DNA from: Panicum virgatum
Lineage: Eukaryota > Streptophyta > Magnoliopsida > Poales > Poaceae
Direction of reading: 5' to 3'
Length of the DNA stretch: 64,000 nt
Assembly: GCF_016808335.1 (NCBI RefSeq)
Contig: NC_053141.1
Location: 21,957,924-22,021,923, forward strand
The notes beneath the pieces are model-generated. The model saw only the letters and a program-made list of their open reading frames with translations. It had not been told where the DNA came from and did not search any database. A program made the translations under genes and the position numbers. Position 1 is the stretch's first letter. Every line of letters starts with the position of its first letter. Positions 1 through 8,889 of this stretch are shown piece by piece.

Positions 1-514
1 TGAAACCGTAGATGAAATGTTGCATCAGTATTTCCTCTAGGATTTGATGTGGTGGCTCGGATTCTATCATATGCATAAATCTAGCCCACGCTACTCCAAG
101 TGACTCATCACCTTGCTTGAATGTCATCAGTTGATTTCGATGAGCAATCAGCTTGGAGATAGGGTAGAAGAACAAGCAGAACTCGTCCTTCAGTTGTATC
201 CAATCTCCTCCAACTCCTCTTGCAGTCTGGTTGTACCAAATTCTTGCTTCTCCCATTAGAGAGAACGGGAATAGCTTCCACCGTAGGGTGTGTTGAGTCA
301 TACTGGGTATAATCAGAAGAAAACAGTTCTCTTCGAAGACCTGCAAGTGAGCATAGGGGCATTCGTCCTTTCTACCAGAGAAGTACTAAGCGCGAACCAT
401 GGCTATGATACTGGGATGGATCTCGTGACCATCAGATAGTATGGGATGGCAGGATGGTGGTGGCTCCAAATACTCATCAGATTGAACTACCGGATAACTA
501 GGAGAAAACTCCAT
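1..514 (-). pseudogene. Athila-like Ty3/gypsy gag remnant (5' part of gag)
   Basis: Gag packages retroelement RNA. Read on the minus strand, the frame from an ATG at 514 runs through a Pro/Tyr/Ser-rich leader (MEFSPSYPVV...), then an in-frame TAG at 386-388, and then stays open to the window edge. The downstream part carries capsid (Retrotrans_gag) signatures: 'RWKLFPFSLMGEARIWY', 'DEFCLFFYPISKL' and 'GVAWARFMHMIE'. This tryptophan/FPFSL pattern is what I know from Athila-type gags of grasses. The primer-binding site 57 bp upstream fits a 5' gag position. The rest of the element lies left of the window. The lineage call is from memory of the family, not a search. Confidence 0.75.
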
Positions 515-570
515 GGGATAGGATGGAAAGTCGTAAGGCTGACTAACTCTAAATCTAGTGTTGCTACCGT

Positions 571-588
571 TCCCCGGCAACGACACCA
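571..588 (-). other. Primer-binding site, tRNA-Asp type
   Basis: On the minus strand the site reads TGGTGTCGTTGCCGGGGA, matching the tRNA-Asp-type site (TGGCGCCGTTGCCGGGGA) typical of Athila elements at all but two positions. It lies between the LTR on its right and gag on its left, which fixes the element's orientation as minus. Confidence 0.75.
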
Positions 589-594
589 AAAAGA

Positions 595-1440
595 TTGATG
601 GCACTCCTTAGCCTAAACAAATTACTCCGCAAGTGTACAGAGACCGATGTAGCTTTCACCAGGGAGTATACCTGGGATATCAAATCCAAGGAACGGTAAA
701 CCTTTGACCAAATCTAGAACTACTCAACCAGACACATCACAAGAGAAAAGGGAAGAGGGAAGAGGGCCTAACTCCAGATAACTTACTACTCTACCTAGTG
801 AAAAGCTAACTACTGACTCGATCTGCTTCGGTGGCCTCAGGGAAGGACTCAGACTAGGGTGAGAAGGGAGTCCAACGGCAGTCGGCACTACTGCTATGAA
901 AACACCCGAACGTAGTGGACTACGAGGGACGGAAAGGGCTGTCACCACCTGCTGCCTACCACGACGGTACCATGGGGTGGAACACAACCTGAGATAGCTA
1001 ACCAAGCCTGGGCACCATGCCCACAACTATCGAGCTACTTGCTACTACCATGTGTACTTGGATAGAAAGCAACCTCAAATAAGTAGAACTTGCTACTTAT
1101 GCAAACTCAGGATCCCGCAGATCGAAGAAAGTAATTAAACAAGTAACTAATGCAGAAAGTAAAGCTAGCGAGAAACCGAAGTTGAGATGAGGAACTTACT
1201 CAAGGATATATTCCTCCAAGGTGGATACAAAATATGGAGTAAGACCCGAGAGAACTCGAGCCCGCTCCTTTAAGCTTGGTTTGCACCAAAGCTCTCACTT
1301 CACTCTCTCCCTATTCTAATACAAAGAGAGCTCAAGTGTGAACACTTCTCTCTAGTGGATGGTGTGTGTTACAAGTGAGAGGTGGAGCTCTATTTATAGT
1401 GCTTCAGGGTCGGTTCAGATGTTGGCGTCGGTTGCAAGCA
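595..1440 (-). repeat. R/U5-like part of the 5' LTR of the Athila-like element
   Basis: This stretch runs on the minus strand from a TATA box at 1390-1399 to the primer-binding site. It has no long reading frame with coding character. The LTR end next to the primer-binding site may be the ...CCATCA at about 597-602, but I cannot pair it with a matching start. The upstream (right) boundary is unresolved because the region beyond about 1440 contains another family's LTR fragment and a GC-rich palindrome cluster. Confidence 0.5.
1390..1399 (-). promoter_or_regulatory. TATA box of the Athila-like LTR
   Basis: Minus-strand CTATAAATAG, a consensus plant TATA box, points leftward toward the primer-binding site and gag. 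This is where an LTR promoter should be. Confidence 0.55.
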
Positions 1441-1479
1441 GGTAAGACGGTTGAGCTTAACTTCTCTCTAGTTTCTGTT

Positions 1480-1755
1480 GAACTTCTTTAAGTTTCTTAT
1501 GAATAAAGTTTGTAAAAGCTAGAGCTTCGGCTTGCTAGCTTCAAAACTCTGTTGTAAATTATACTCCTCATCTATGTGATGAAAAATATTGTGGAATGTT
1601 GTATCTCTGACTCGACCTTTATGCGGGAAATATACTTGTCTTATGATCCGATATCAAGTGGTTTTATCGGGATTTTACCCGACAGACCAATAATTATACC
1701 GATTGAAGTGCGATGTGCACTCGAACTGGTGTAATTTAAACTGGTTCTGCCACAC
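1480..1755 (+). repeat. Diverged 3' end of a C-type LTR (fragment)
   Basis: The last ~150 bp resemble the end of the LTRs of element C: the string TTTTACCCGACAGACCA, then a stretch about the 'gaagtgcg...cactcga' motif, then the terminus GGTTCTGCCACA at 1744-1755. C's LTRs end GGTTCTGCCACA after GTTACCCGACAGACCA. No TGTGACACC start and no target duplication are visible, so this is a truncated relic; its left limit is approximate. Confidence 0.6.
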
Positions 1756-2190
1756 CGGCCGGCCTCCCCTAGGCCGGCCGGCCTGGGGATTGGGCCATCT
1801 GGTGCCGACCTTCTCTGGATGGCTTGGATTCTTTCCTGGAGTCGGTTGTGAGCTGCTCGGCATTTTCCAAGTGTTTCCTAGGCCGACCAGCCTCACCTAG
1901 GCCGGTCGGCTTGGCTCTGGCACATCTCGGACCTCCGTTACTGTGTCACGTTGATCCAGGGTCTTGTGATGCTCCTCAAGTCGGTTTAGGTCTTGGTTGA
2001 GTGGTTGGTCACTGAAATGTGGGCCCAATTGGACTTGGTGCATGCCTTTCGGTCTTGATTGATTGGTCTTGTGTGAAGCACTTGAGCTTTGCTTGATAAT
2101 GTCCTCAGGACCACTTCTGAGGAGTTGTATGACGAAATGGCATAGGGGTAGGCCGGCTGGCCTGGCCTAGGCTGGCCGGCCTGGGTTTTC
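1754..2190. repeat. Three GC-rich palindromic modules (GGCCGGCC clusters)
   Basis: Around 1756-1785, 1881-1912 and 2151-2187 the sequence contains inverted-repeat modules built from GGCCGGCC/AGGCCGGCC half-units separated by about 6-7 bases (CCTA junctions). The first module is perfect; the other two are decayed (GGCCGACCAG, GGCCGGCTGG). Each can form a hairpin. They lie in what should be U3 of the Athila-like LTR. No function is known to me. Confidence 0.6.
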
Positions 2191-3240
2191 TCCCATTTTG
2201 GCTCAAATTCGTATGTTGTGTTCCTGAAATCAAATAATCACCAAAACTCGTCGAACTCATTAATGTTAGCGAAAATTGATGTAAGAGATTCGCTCAGAGG
2301 GTTCAGCGTATGCCTTGTTGTGTCGTGCTACTCCGACTGTGGGTTTCCTCTGTTTCCCTTACGAGGCGCCATGCCCCTGGGTGGTGAGGCTAAATTTCTC
2401 GTGTTGGGCTGGCTTTGTTTAAGTCCGTCCCTTCCATATGGTCTGACCATCCGGTTCAGGCATGTGGCTGCGTGATTGGCCCTTTTTGCCATGCCGACCC
2501 TTGAGCCTCTGCTCGTTGCGGTGGTCCGATCAGTAGGCCATTTTGACTTTTAATCACACCCCTCATGCATTTCTCCGTGAAAAGGAGGGGCCGAGCCATG
2601 CCACAATCTGCCTCGCTAGCCAAATACGCGGGGCTCGGTGAGCTGCTGGCGGGCGAGCCAATTCTCGGTTCAAGTGGAGCCCGGTTCCCATCTGTATGGT
2701 TTCGATGGACCAACTGATGGCTGACTCCAAATTCCCGATGACAAGTTCATATAGTTCCCGTGTCCGTTCAACCAGGCCCGAGGGCTCGCTGCCTACCCTC
2801 CGCAGTAAACCATGAATCAGGTCATCGTCGAGACTCGAACATGGATCGGGATGTCCTTGGCGCTCGGTAGCCTTGTTAAAGCTACTAGCGGGCCCATCCT
2901 TCCCCATACCTCACTCTAGTTTTAATTGAGAGCGGCCATTGATCCCTTCGAGAGTCGGCCTTCGAACTCCTGGTCCATGACGGGCACGCTAGTCGAGACC
3001 ACTGTCTTGCTTTCTTTTCTGTGCTACGCGGCCCGGCCCTTCCTAGCGCTGGGGAGTTGAACGTGAAAACTTTTGCCTTGAGTAGGAGCGCTACGCGACC
3101 CGACCCTTCCTGGCACTGGGGCCTTAGAGCTCGGATTACAGATGAAAAGGGCTCTGATTATGCTAGTGAGCAAGAAGTATGTAGCCGCGGTGGCGTAGGT
3201 CTCTTGCAGTCGACTAGCTTTACTCAGAGTCGTACCTCCT
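2191..3240. other. Unassigned old repeat DNA
   Basis: I see no credible coding frame; the short ORFs overlap on both strands and lack family motifs. One local duplication is visible: GCTACGCG-CCCG-CCCTTCCT-GC-CTGGGG recurs at 3023 and 3090 (67-bp spacing, imperfect). The sequence is probably old LTR-retrotransposon DNA of the Athila-like element or of element P. Confidence 0.35.
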
Positions 3241-4040
3241 GTAATTGTCACTGTACGACTGTCGGATTGCTTATCCGGCAAGTCCACCAGGGGTATGCCC
3301 GGCGGTAGATTTGTATGTCAAGGGGGCATTCTGGAGCCAAGAGCTAGATGGTTGCGAGATGACACTAGGGTTTAGACAGGTTCGGGCCGCTCGGGAGCGT
3401 AATGCCCTACGTCCCGTATTGTGTGTATTGTATGAGCTTGACGATGAATGATGAGATGGGATGTTATGATGTGTCTTATGGGTCTCCTCACGTCACCTTT
3501 ATAGGCCAGGTGCCGTGGGTTACAAGTAAGGGAAGATATCTACTCGGGTTGTTACATGAAATCAGGTCGGTTGAGATCCCAAGATATCCGGAATCCACAT
3601 CTGTGCCTTGATCCTGTTCCTCGGAGGAACCTTCCGACGTCCAGCCGAGTGCCTGTCCGCCGGGTAGTCCTGCAGAGTGGTCCTGGCCGAGTAGGTACCC
3701 AGTCGGGAGATAACTACTCGGCTGGGAGGTACCCGGATGTACCTCCGTCAAGCCCCAGAGTGCAGACGAGCTTGAGCCGAATCTTGATGGTTGACTGGTT
3801 GCGAAGTTCTTCGAGACTCATGATGACTCCTGTCTCCCTTCAATCTTCAATGGGATGCGCCCCTGGGCGAACCCGTTGGGTGCGGCCCCCGAGCCTCGGA
3901 AGGTTTCGAAGAAGCTTTTCGAGGGTCAATAAAGAAGCCTTGTTTGTCTGAATTCCCGAGTTGCCTGAGCTCTCAGTATGCCATGCCACCTTGTCATTTT
4001 CCCAGTCATTTGTCAGACCGGGTCTGCCTGACCCTGAAGT
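3241..4040 (-). repeat. LTR-like DNA of host element P (Tat lineage, minus strand)
   Basis: This stretch includes GTTTAGACAGGTTCGGGCCG followed by a GAGCGTAATGCCCTACGT block (about 3371-3410), a sequence type I associate with LTRs of grass Tat-lineage elements read in reverse. It precedes, on the plus strand, the 59-bp tandem repeat and then the antisense ORF. That is the order 3' LTR - 3' UTR repeats - antisense ORF expected when a minus-strand Tat element is read from its 3' end. Exact LTR ends were not found. The attribution is inference. Confidence 0.4.
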
Positions 4041-4469
4041 CATGGCACCCAGCCCCCGAGCAGGGTTGCCGACAGAGTCGTGGAGACAAGCCGAGTAGTT
4101 GCGGCGCCCAGCCCCCGGGCAGGGCAGCTAGCGGAGTCGCGGAGACACGCCGAGTAGTTGTGGCACCGAGCCCCCGAGCAGGGTGGCTGGTGGAGTTGCG
4201 GAGACACGCCGAGTAGTTGTGGCGCCCTGCCCCTGAGCAGGGTGGCTGGCGGAGTCGCGGAGACACGCCGAGTAATTGCGGCGCCCAACCCCCAAGCAAG
4301 GTGGCTGGCGGAGTCGCGGAGACACGCCGAGTAGTTGCGGCACCCAGCCCCCGAGCAGGGTGGCTGGCAGAGCCTCGGAGACACGCCGAGTAGTTGCGGC
4401 GCCCAGCCTCCTAGCGGGGTGGCTGGCGGAGTCGCGGAGACAAGCCAAGTTGTTGTGGCGCCCAGCCCC
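4041..4469. repeat. 59-bp minisatellite, about 7 units (left part)
   Basis: The motif GCCGAGTAG (last copy GCCAAGTTG) starts at 4090, 4149, 4208, 4267, 4326, 4385 and 4444, an exact 59-bp period. Each unit holds GGCGCCCAGCCCCCGAGCAG, GGTGGCTGGCGGAGTCGCGG and AGACAC-type blocks with 2-10 substitutions per unit. Because 59 is not a multiple of 3, the same peptide scraps recur in all frames, so the overlapping ORFs here are artefacts. Element A interrupts the array at 4469/4470 and it resumes at 13757. Tandem repeats in the 3' UTR of Tat/Ogre-type elements are an established phenomenon, which fits the proposed host element P. Confidence 0.9.
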
Positions 4470-6639
4470 TGTAACACCCTAATTCAAATTTCAGTAATTA
4501 ATAATAAATTTAATTGGTTTATTTAATTTTTTCTAAGGACTTTTGTGCTAGTCTTGCGTTTAATCCAATTTTTGTTCCATAAATAATTAAAATTTTATCT
4601 TAGGTTAAATTTCGTTGTTGCATCATGCTGGAGCATTGCTTTATTTGTTTGAGTGCTAGAGTGAATTCAAATTCAAATTTGAATTCATTTGGCTTGAGTT
4701 TGAGTTAGAAATAGAAATAGGAAATAGAGGAAGAAAAAGAAGAAGTGAATCCAACCCAGCAGCCCAGCAGAGCCCAGTTTCCTTTTTCCTCTAGCGGCCC
4801 AACCCGGCCTCCTTCCTTTCCCTTTTCCCCAGCCCAAAACCTCAGCCCAGCCCGCCTTCTCCTCCCTTCCCTCCCGCGTCCGGCCCAGTTCCATTTTCCT
4901 TGGCCCACCCTTTTTCCCTCACGGCCCGGCCTACCCTCACCTCCCGCTCGCTCTGCAGCGCGCGTTCCCCCCTCTCACCAGCGACCCCGGGCCCGCCTGC
5001 CAGCGACCCTCACTCGACCCCGCTGTCCCACATGCGCAGCGCCCGCTCCGAACGCGCTCTGGCCCAGCCCGCGCACACAGCCGCTCCCACTCCCTCCGCA
5101 GACAGCGCGCCCCGCTCTCCCTCCACGCGCTCAGTCCGGTCGCGTCACGCGCGCGCCACTCCTTTCCCGGGCCTGCCCCGACGCGCCGGCCCATCTCTTC
5201 CGCTCGCTCGCCCGGACGGCCTGCTCCCGCAGCTGCGTCACCCCGCGCCTGACCCCACCAGCCAACACCCGCACCCCAGCCAGCGCCCGCCCGCGCGTCG
5301 CCTTTCCCCCTCGCTGCCACGCCCGCCCCACAGGTCAGGGTCACCTTTTTCCCCGCGTCCTCTGCTCCGCGCAACGCCCGCTCCGCAATCACCGGCGCAG
5401 CGGCTGGGGATTGCCTTCCTCAACCACCCCACGATCCCCGGCGCCTGGCCTTTATTTGGCCCCCGCTACCCCTCTACGCCCTCATCTCGCCACCCCACAT
5501 CCGCCGCCAGCCTGAAATCCATCACGCCCGTCTTGCCGCCGGAGCCGAGCCGCTGCTGCACCCCGGTCATGCCGCACTGCCGTGTTCTAGCCCCGGCAGA
5601 CCCCGGTGCACCATCACGGGACACGCACGGCCTTCCTGGACGGATCAACAGGCCCGGAGCTCCACCACATCGCTCCTTCCCCGAGCCCCGCCGTGTGCCG
5701 CCGCGGTCTTCGTCGCCGACCACCCTACACCGCTCTCTCGCCCGATCCAGGCCCTCGGTGAGCACCCCCAAGGCCTCGCCGTACTTTTGCGCTAGCTACT
5801 TTAGTCTGTAGATCACCCCAGAGGCCGAGCAAGCTCACCCCGGCGATGCCCCGCCGCGTTCGCTCGCCATCGCCGCCGCGCGCCCCTCCCCGTACCCCTC
5901 AGCGCCTCTCCAAGAGCCCCAGTGGCTTACTCATGCCACGGGCATGCTCCCAGGCCCAAGCCCGGGTCAAATCAACCCCCGGAGTGCCGGATTAGCGAAC
6001 TCCAGCGAAACTTTCCCCACGCGCCACCACGGGAGCGCGCCGCCGGTGACTTCCGCCGCCGCCGTTGCTCACGTTCGTCCTGGGTCGTTCGATCCAAAAT
6101 CAACACTCGAGATTAGATCCAAATCCCATCGAACCAGAGTGACGAGATCCCGATCTAACGGCCTGTAAGCGTAGATACCGGTTCGCCTACAAGTTTTGCA
6201 TAAGAGGCCCCCAGCTTTCTGACAATCAACCCGCAGTCCACGCCTTTTGAAAAATAATTGCGGTTTGGCCCAGTTTTTAGCGTCTAAGCCCCTGGGTTTC
6301 TTTAAAATACAACCCGCAGTCCAGGCTTGAAGTTTTTGCGAGTTAGACCCTGAAGCTTTAGTTTAATTACGTTTAAGCCCTCGGTTTTTGCAGAAACCCC
6401 CCCTGGAATTTAGTTTTTATCGCAAATAAGCCCCTGAACATTGTTTTAGGCCTAGTTTATGCGTTTTTGCTCCGTTTTAGGCGTTCTTTATGTCCACGCG
6501 ATCGTTGTAATGCGTAGAATAGTTCTAGAGTAGTTTTGTGTGCTGTGTTCATGTATTGTTGTACTGTTTCTTAGTTTTTATTAGTGTTTGCCTGTATGTT
6601 TATTATTGTGCTTTGTTTTGGCCATGTGTTCGTGAGTAG

Positions 6640-6729
6640 ACGTTGATCCAACCGAGGAGCCCCAGTACCAGTACCCGGAGCAGCCGTCTTCTGACCACTT
6701 TGAGCAGCAGCAGGAGCAGTACGAGGAAG
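6640..6729 (+). other. Exon X of the LTR-embedded spliced ORF (element A, 5' LTR)
   Basis: This 90-nt block is bounded by AG (6638-6639) and by the GC-type donor AAG|GCAAGT. Its frame reads D-V-D-P-T-E-E-P-Q-Y-Q-Y-P-E-Q-P..., acidic and Gln/Tyr-rich, with no stop. All seven related long LTRs in this window carry it, and most changes between them are conservative (D/E, S/T, H/Q). A 3-nt in-frame insertion in F keeps the frame. The last base (G) joins TT of exon Y in frame. The upstream exon is unknown in this copy: the required frame is open through the GC-rich region to a donor-like TCG|GTGAGC at 5757/5758, but has no ATG. Function unknown. Confidence 0.6.
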
Positions 6730-7777
6730 GCAAGTATAACATGAACAACCCATCACTTTTAAATACAATTTCATACTGCATTTTAACACTGTATGCCTAT
6801 AAGGACTTTCCTAGCCACTTTATATCCTTTATATATACCCTTGGGTTGCATTTTGGTTAGTTGTGCTAGGTTGCTACGCTATAACACATTCTGGTCCTTT
6901 TTAATTAAATTGATTAATGGTTTACTTGAACTTAATTCTGAGAGTGGCCCTCTGTGTGGATGAGTGGCTCACGTCTCGTTAAAATATGGTTTTTGTAGAA
7001 ACATGGTTTAGGGGCCAGCACGGTGCTTAGTGCTTGGTTAGCCACTCTCCATAAGGACCGGTTCATAGAGCGACAACCTGGGACAACAGCGCTACCACAA
7101 GGCTAGAATGGGATAGACTTGGCTTACTAATTAGGTCTTTTTGGTTTGGAGTAACTTACCTGCGGGGCAAGAGTAGTAAGCTTCAATGGTCCCTGCTCCT
7201 CCGGCTGGTCTGTGCTTGGTTTGCGCACCTGTGCTTGTACCCCTGGAGGTGGGCTCCATCGTCGCTGACCTAACTCTCGTGGTTACGCCTTACCAATGAG
7301 ATTCTTTGTAACGGCCTCGTAGTGAGTCGCTAGTCATCTCACCTAAGGAAGTGTGATGAACAACTGGCGTAGCTCACAACTTGTGGGTAAAGATGTGCAA
7401 CCTCTGCAGAGTGTAAAACTGGTATACTAGCCATGCTCACGGTAATGAGCGGCCCAGATCCTCCTTTTGATTAGTGGGGTTGTCTCCTTCCGACAAGGGA
7501 GGTGCCTCTCGGGGTTACCTTGGTGGCTTGGTTTCGGTTTGGTTCTCAGTAGTATCATGTTTAAATTTGACTAATTACTATGTAACTGGGTTAATGGTAA
7601 TTCATCAACTCGTAGTAAATAGCTTTAATAAAACTTTGCCAACACTTAAAAGCTAATGCAGTTGAGTCAGCCAACCTTAGAGCCTCATAGTTTGTGTTAT
7701 ACTTGTTGAGTACAAGTTGTGTACTCACTCTTGCCTCTTCTCTACTTTTTCCTCTTGGCTACGCTACTGCTGCTCAG

Positions 7778-7833
7778 TTCCTGCCGACACGAGGGAGTTT
7801 GCTCAGCGCTACCAGGACTACGAGGACTTCTAG
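7778..7833 (+). other. Exon Y (terminal exon) of the LTR-embedded ORF (element A, 5' LTR)
   Basis: Follows a pyrimidine-rich acceptor (TCTACTTTTTCCTCTTGG...CTGCTCAG|TT). In the frame continued from exon X it encodes V-P-A-D-T-R-E-F-A-Q-R-Y-Q-D-Y-E-D-F and then TAG at 7831-7833. The ending Q-[DE]-Y-E-D-F-stop is identical or conservatively changed in all related LTRs here. The implied intron 6730-7777 is 1048 nt, GC-AG type, exactly the length found in element E. Confidence 0.6.
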
Positions 7834-8093
7834 GCGTTCGTCTCCCAGTCGACGTCCCTGTGGCGCCCTGCTTCAGCTTCGGAGAGTCTTTATCGTATTT
7901 TGTACTTTGCTTCCGCTGTATCAGACATTTTGTCATTAATATAATAAATAACCTTCGTATTCGCTTTATTATATCTTTTTACGTGATATGTGCTGTGATA
8001 TACTGTTCATTCTGTTGTATATACATGTGACTTGATCCTGGCACATATATGATTGCTCGGTTTATGTTCTTTTATAAACCGGGTGTTACAGAG

Positions 8094-8106
8094 TGGTATC
8101 AGAGCC
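8094..8106 (+). other. Primer-binding site of element A (tRNA-iMet)
   Basis: TGGTATCAGAGCC three bases after the LTR end matches the 3' end of plant initiator tRNA-Met in complement, the usual primer for Ty3/gypsy chromoviruses. Confidence 0.92.
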
Positions 8107-8889
8107 ATATCGACTGTAGGACGAAGCCTAGATAGAACTGGTCGAGTTTTAGGACTTCTCTCCAATCCTTGTCTGCTGAAACTATTTTACTATTATACCC
8201 CTTGACTTCTATGACTTTTACTTGTCTTGCCTTGATTTCTCTCTCTGAAGAATAGTTTTCGTAGATTTTGGCCCGAAACAGTCATCTGACCACCACGAAT
8301 ACTAGCTAGGTGACCCTTTCATAATAATACGATAGCACGTTCTGCGACGCGTTGTGTTAGTCGAGTCGGATATTAAACTCGGCTAAGCTATGAAAAATTG
8401 TCTGCTTGTTATTATGCAAATGTTTGATTTGGATCTTTGGTTGATTGCATAGTTTAGCAGTTTAAATTTGTTTAAAGAAAATCAGTCTTAAGTTAAAGTT
8501 AATTAATTAATGAAATGAGTTAGATCGTTGGGGGGCAAAACCATCCACTCTATCCTCTCTACCTTATCATGCTTTGGGTTTCTGTCTTGTTGAGAAGAAG
8601 GATAGCGCGAAGAGAAGGTGATATCCAGAGACTCACCGACGAGGACGTCGGTTTCTGTAAGGGGGTAGGGATGTGACATCCCGGCATACAGATAGTAAAG
8701 AAGGATTTGAGAATCTCTCAGACGAGGCAGAAGAGTTATGCTATAGTTCTTCTCGAGTTTATGTATCATCTATCCGGAGTTAGCAGCAGTGATGCATGGG
8801 CAGTTTTGTCTAAGTAAGATAGAACTTTAAATAGTTTGGTTTTTCTCTCTTCCTTGACCTTACTTGTGCTTCCTTTTGTCCCAGCTCAG
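8107..8889 (+). other. Leader of element A, with a foreign segment from about 8570
   Basis: Up to about 8570 the leader matches that of element E (for example GTTAGATCGTTGGGGG and CACTCTATCCT). From there to the ORF it is unrelated to E but shared with B and G. The foreign part contains a hairpin ACCGACG-AGGA-CGTCGGT (8635-8652 with its neighbours), a polypurine tract TAAGGGGGTAGGG and then TGTGACATCCCGG (8672-8684). That is the layout of the 3' end of an LTR element: hairpin, polypurine tract, first bases of an LTR. The ORF start is preceded by an acceptor-like TTCCTTTTGTCCCAGCTCAG. Confidence 0.65.

Larger units (their letters stand above)
4470..8090 (+). repeat. 5' LTR of element A
   Basis: Begins TGTAACACCCTAATTCAAAT and ends TAAACCGGGTGTTACA. 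The order is: AT-rich start, very GC-rich Pro/Arg-coding stretch (about 4740-6080), a poly-T/'gcccctgg' leader-like stretch, conserved exon X (6640-6729), AT-rich segment, exon Y (7778-7833), then the end. A weak TATA-like CTTTATTTGG lies at about 5449-5458. Differences from the 3' LTR are scattered substitutions, densest in the GC-rich part (by eye a few per cent there and about 1% elsewhere). Confidence 0.93.

Noticed and set aside
2218..3951. Several ORFs of 60-130 codons in the unassigned left region
   Set aside because: They overlap on both strands, lack recognisable motifs and show no codon pattern that I can support.
4041..4469. CRISPR-like array
   Set aside because: The repeats are directly adjoining with no unique spacers and the context is a plant retroelement.
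4006..4482. Overlapping ORFs of 60-145 codons with repeated peptides on both strands
   Set aside because: They are the 59-bp minisatellite read in different frames; the period is not a multiple of 3 and there is no start, promoter or family motif.
4745..5811. Long Pro/Arg/Ser-rich ORFs (256 and 303 codons) in the GC-rich part of the LTR, repeated at 10410-11476 and with counterparts in B, E, F, G and I
   Set aside because: Low-complexity composition, several frames open at once as expected from GC-rich DNA without TA-rich stops, and no conservation of one frame between the diverged LTRs.
7719..8030. 103-codon hydrophobic ORF near the LTR end, recurrent in most copies
   Set aside because: It overlaps exon Y in another frame and runs through AT-rich LTR end sequence; its recurrence follows from LTR identity, and its hydrophobicity from T-rich composition.
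8094..8106. tRNA gene fragments at the TGGTATCAGAGCC sites
   Set aside because: Only 13 bases of complement to the tRNA 3' end directly after an LTR: primer-binding sites, not tRNA genes.
8836..8889. Signal-peptide-like N-terminal extension (FLSSLTLLVLPF) of the ORF of A
   Set aside because: No ATG at that start; B and G do not conserve it, and the stretch is a pyrimidine-rich run that looks like a splice acceptor before the shared ATG at 8890.
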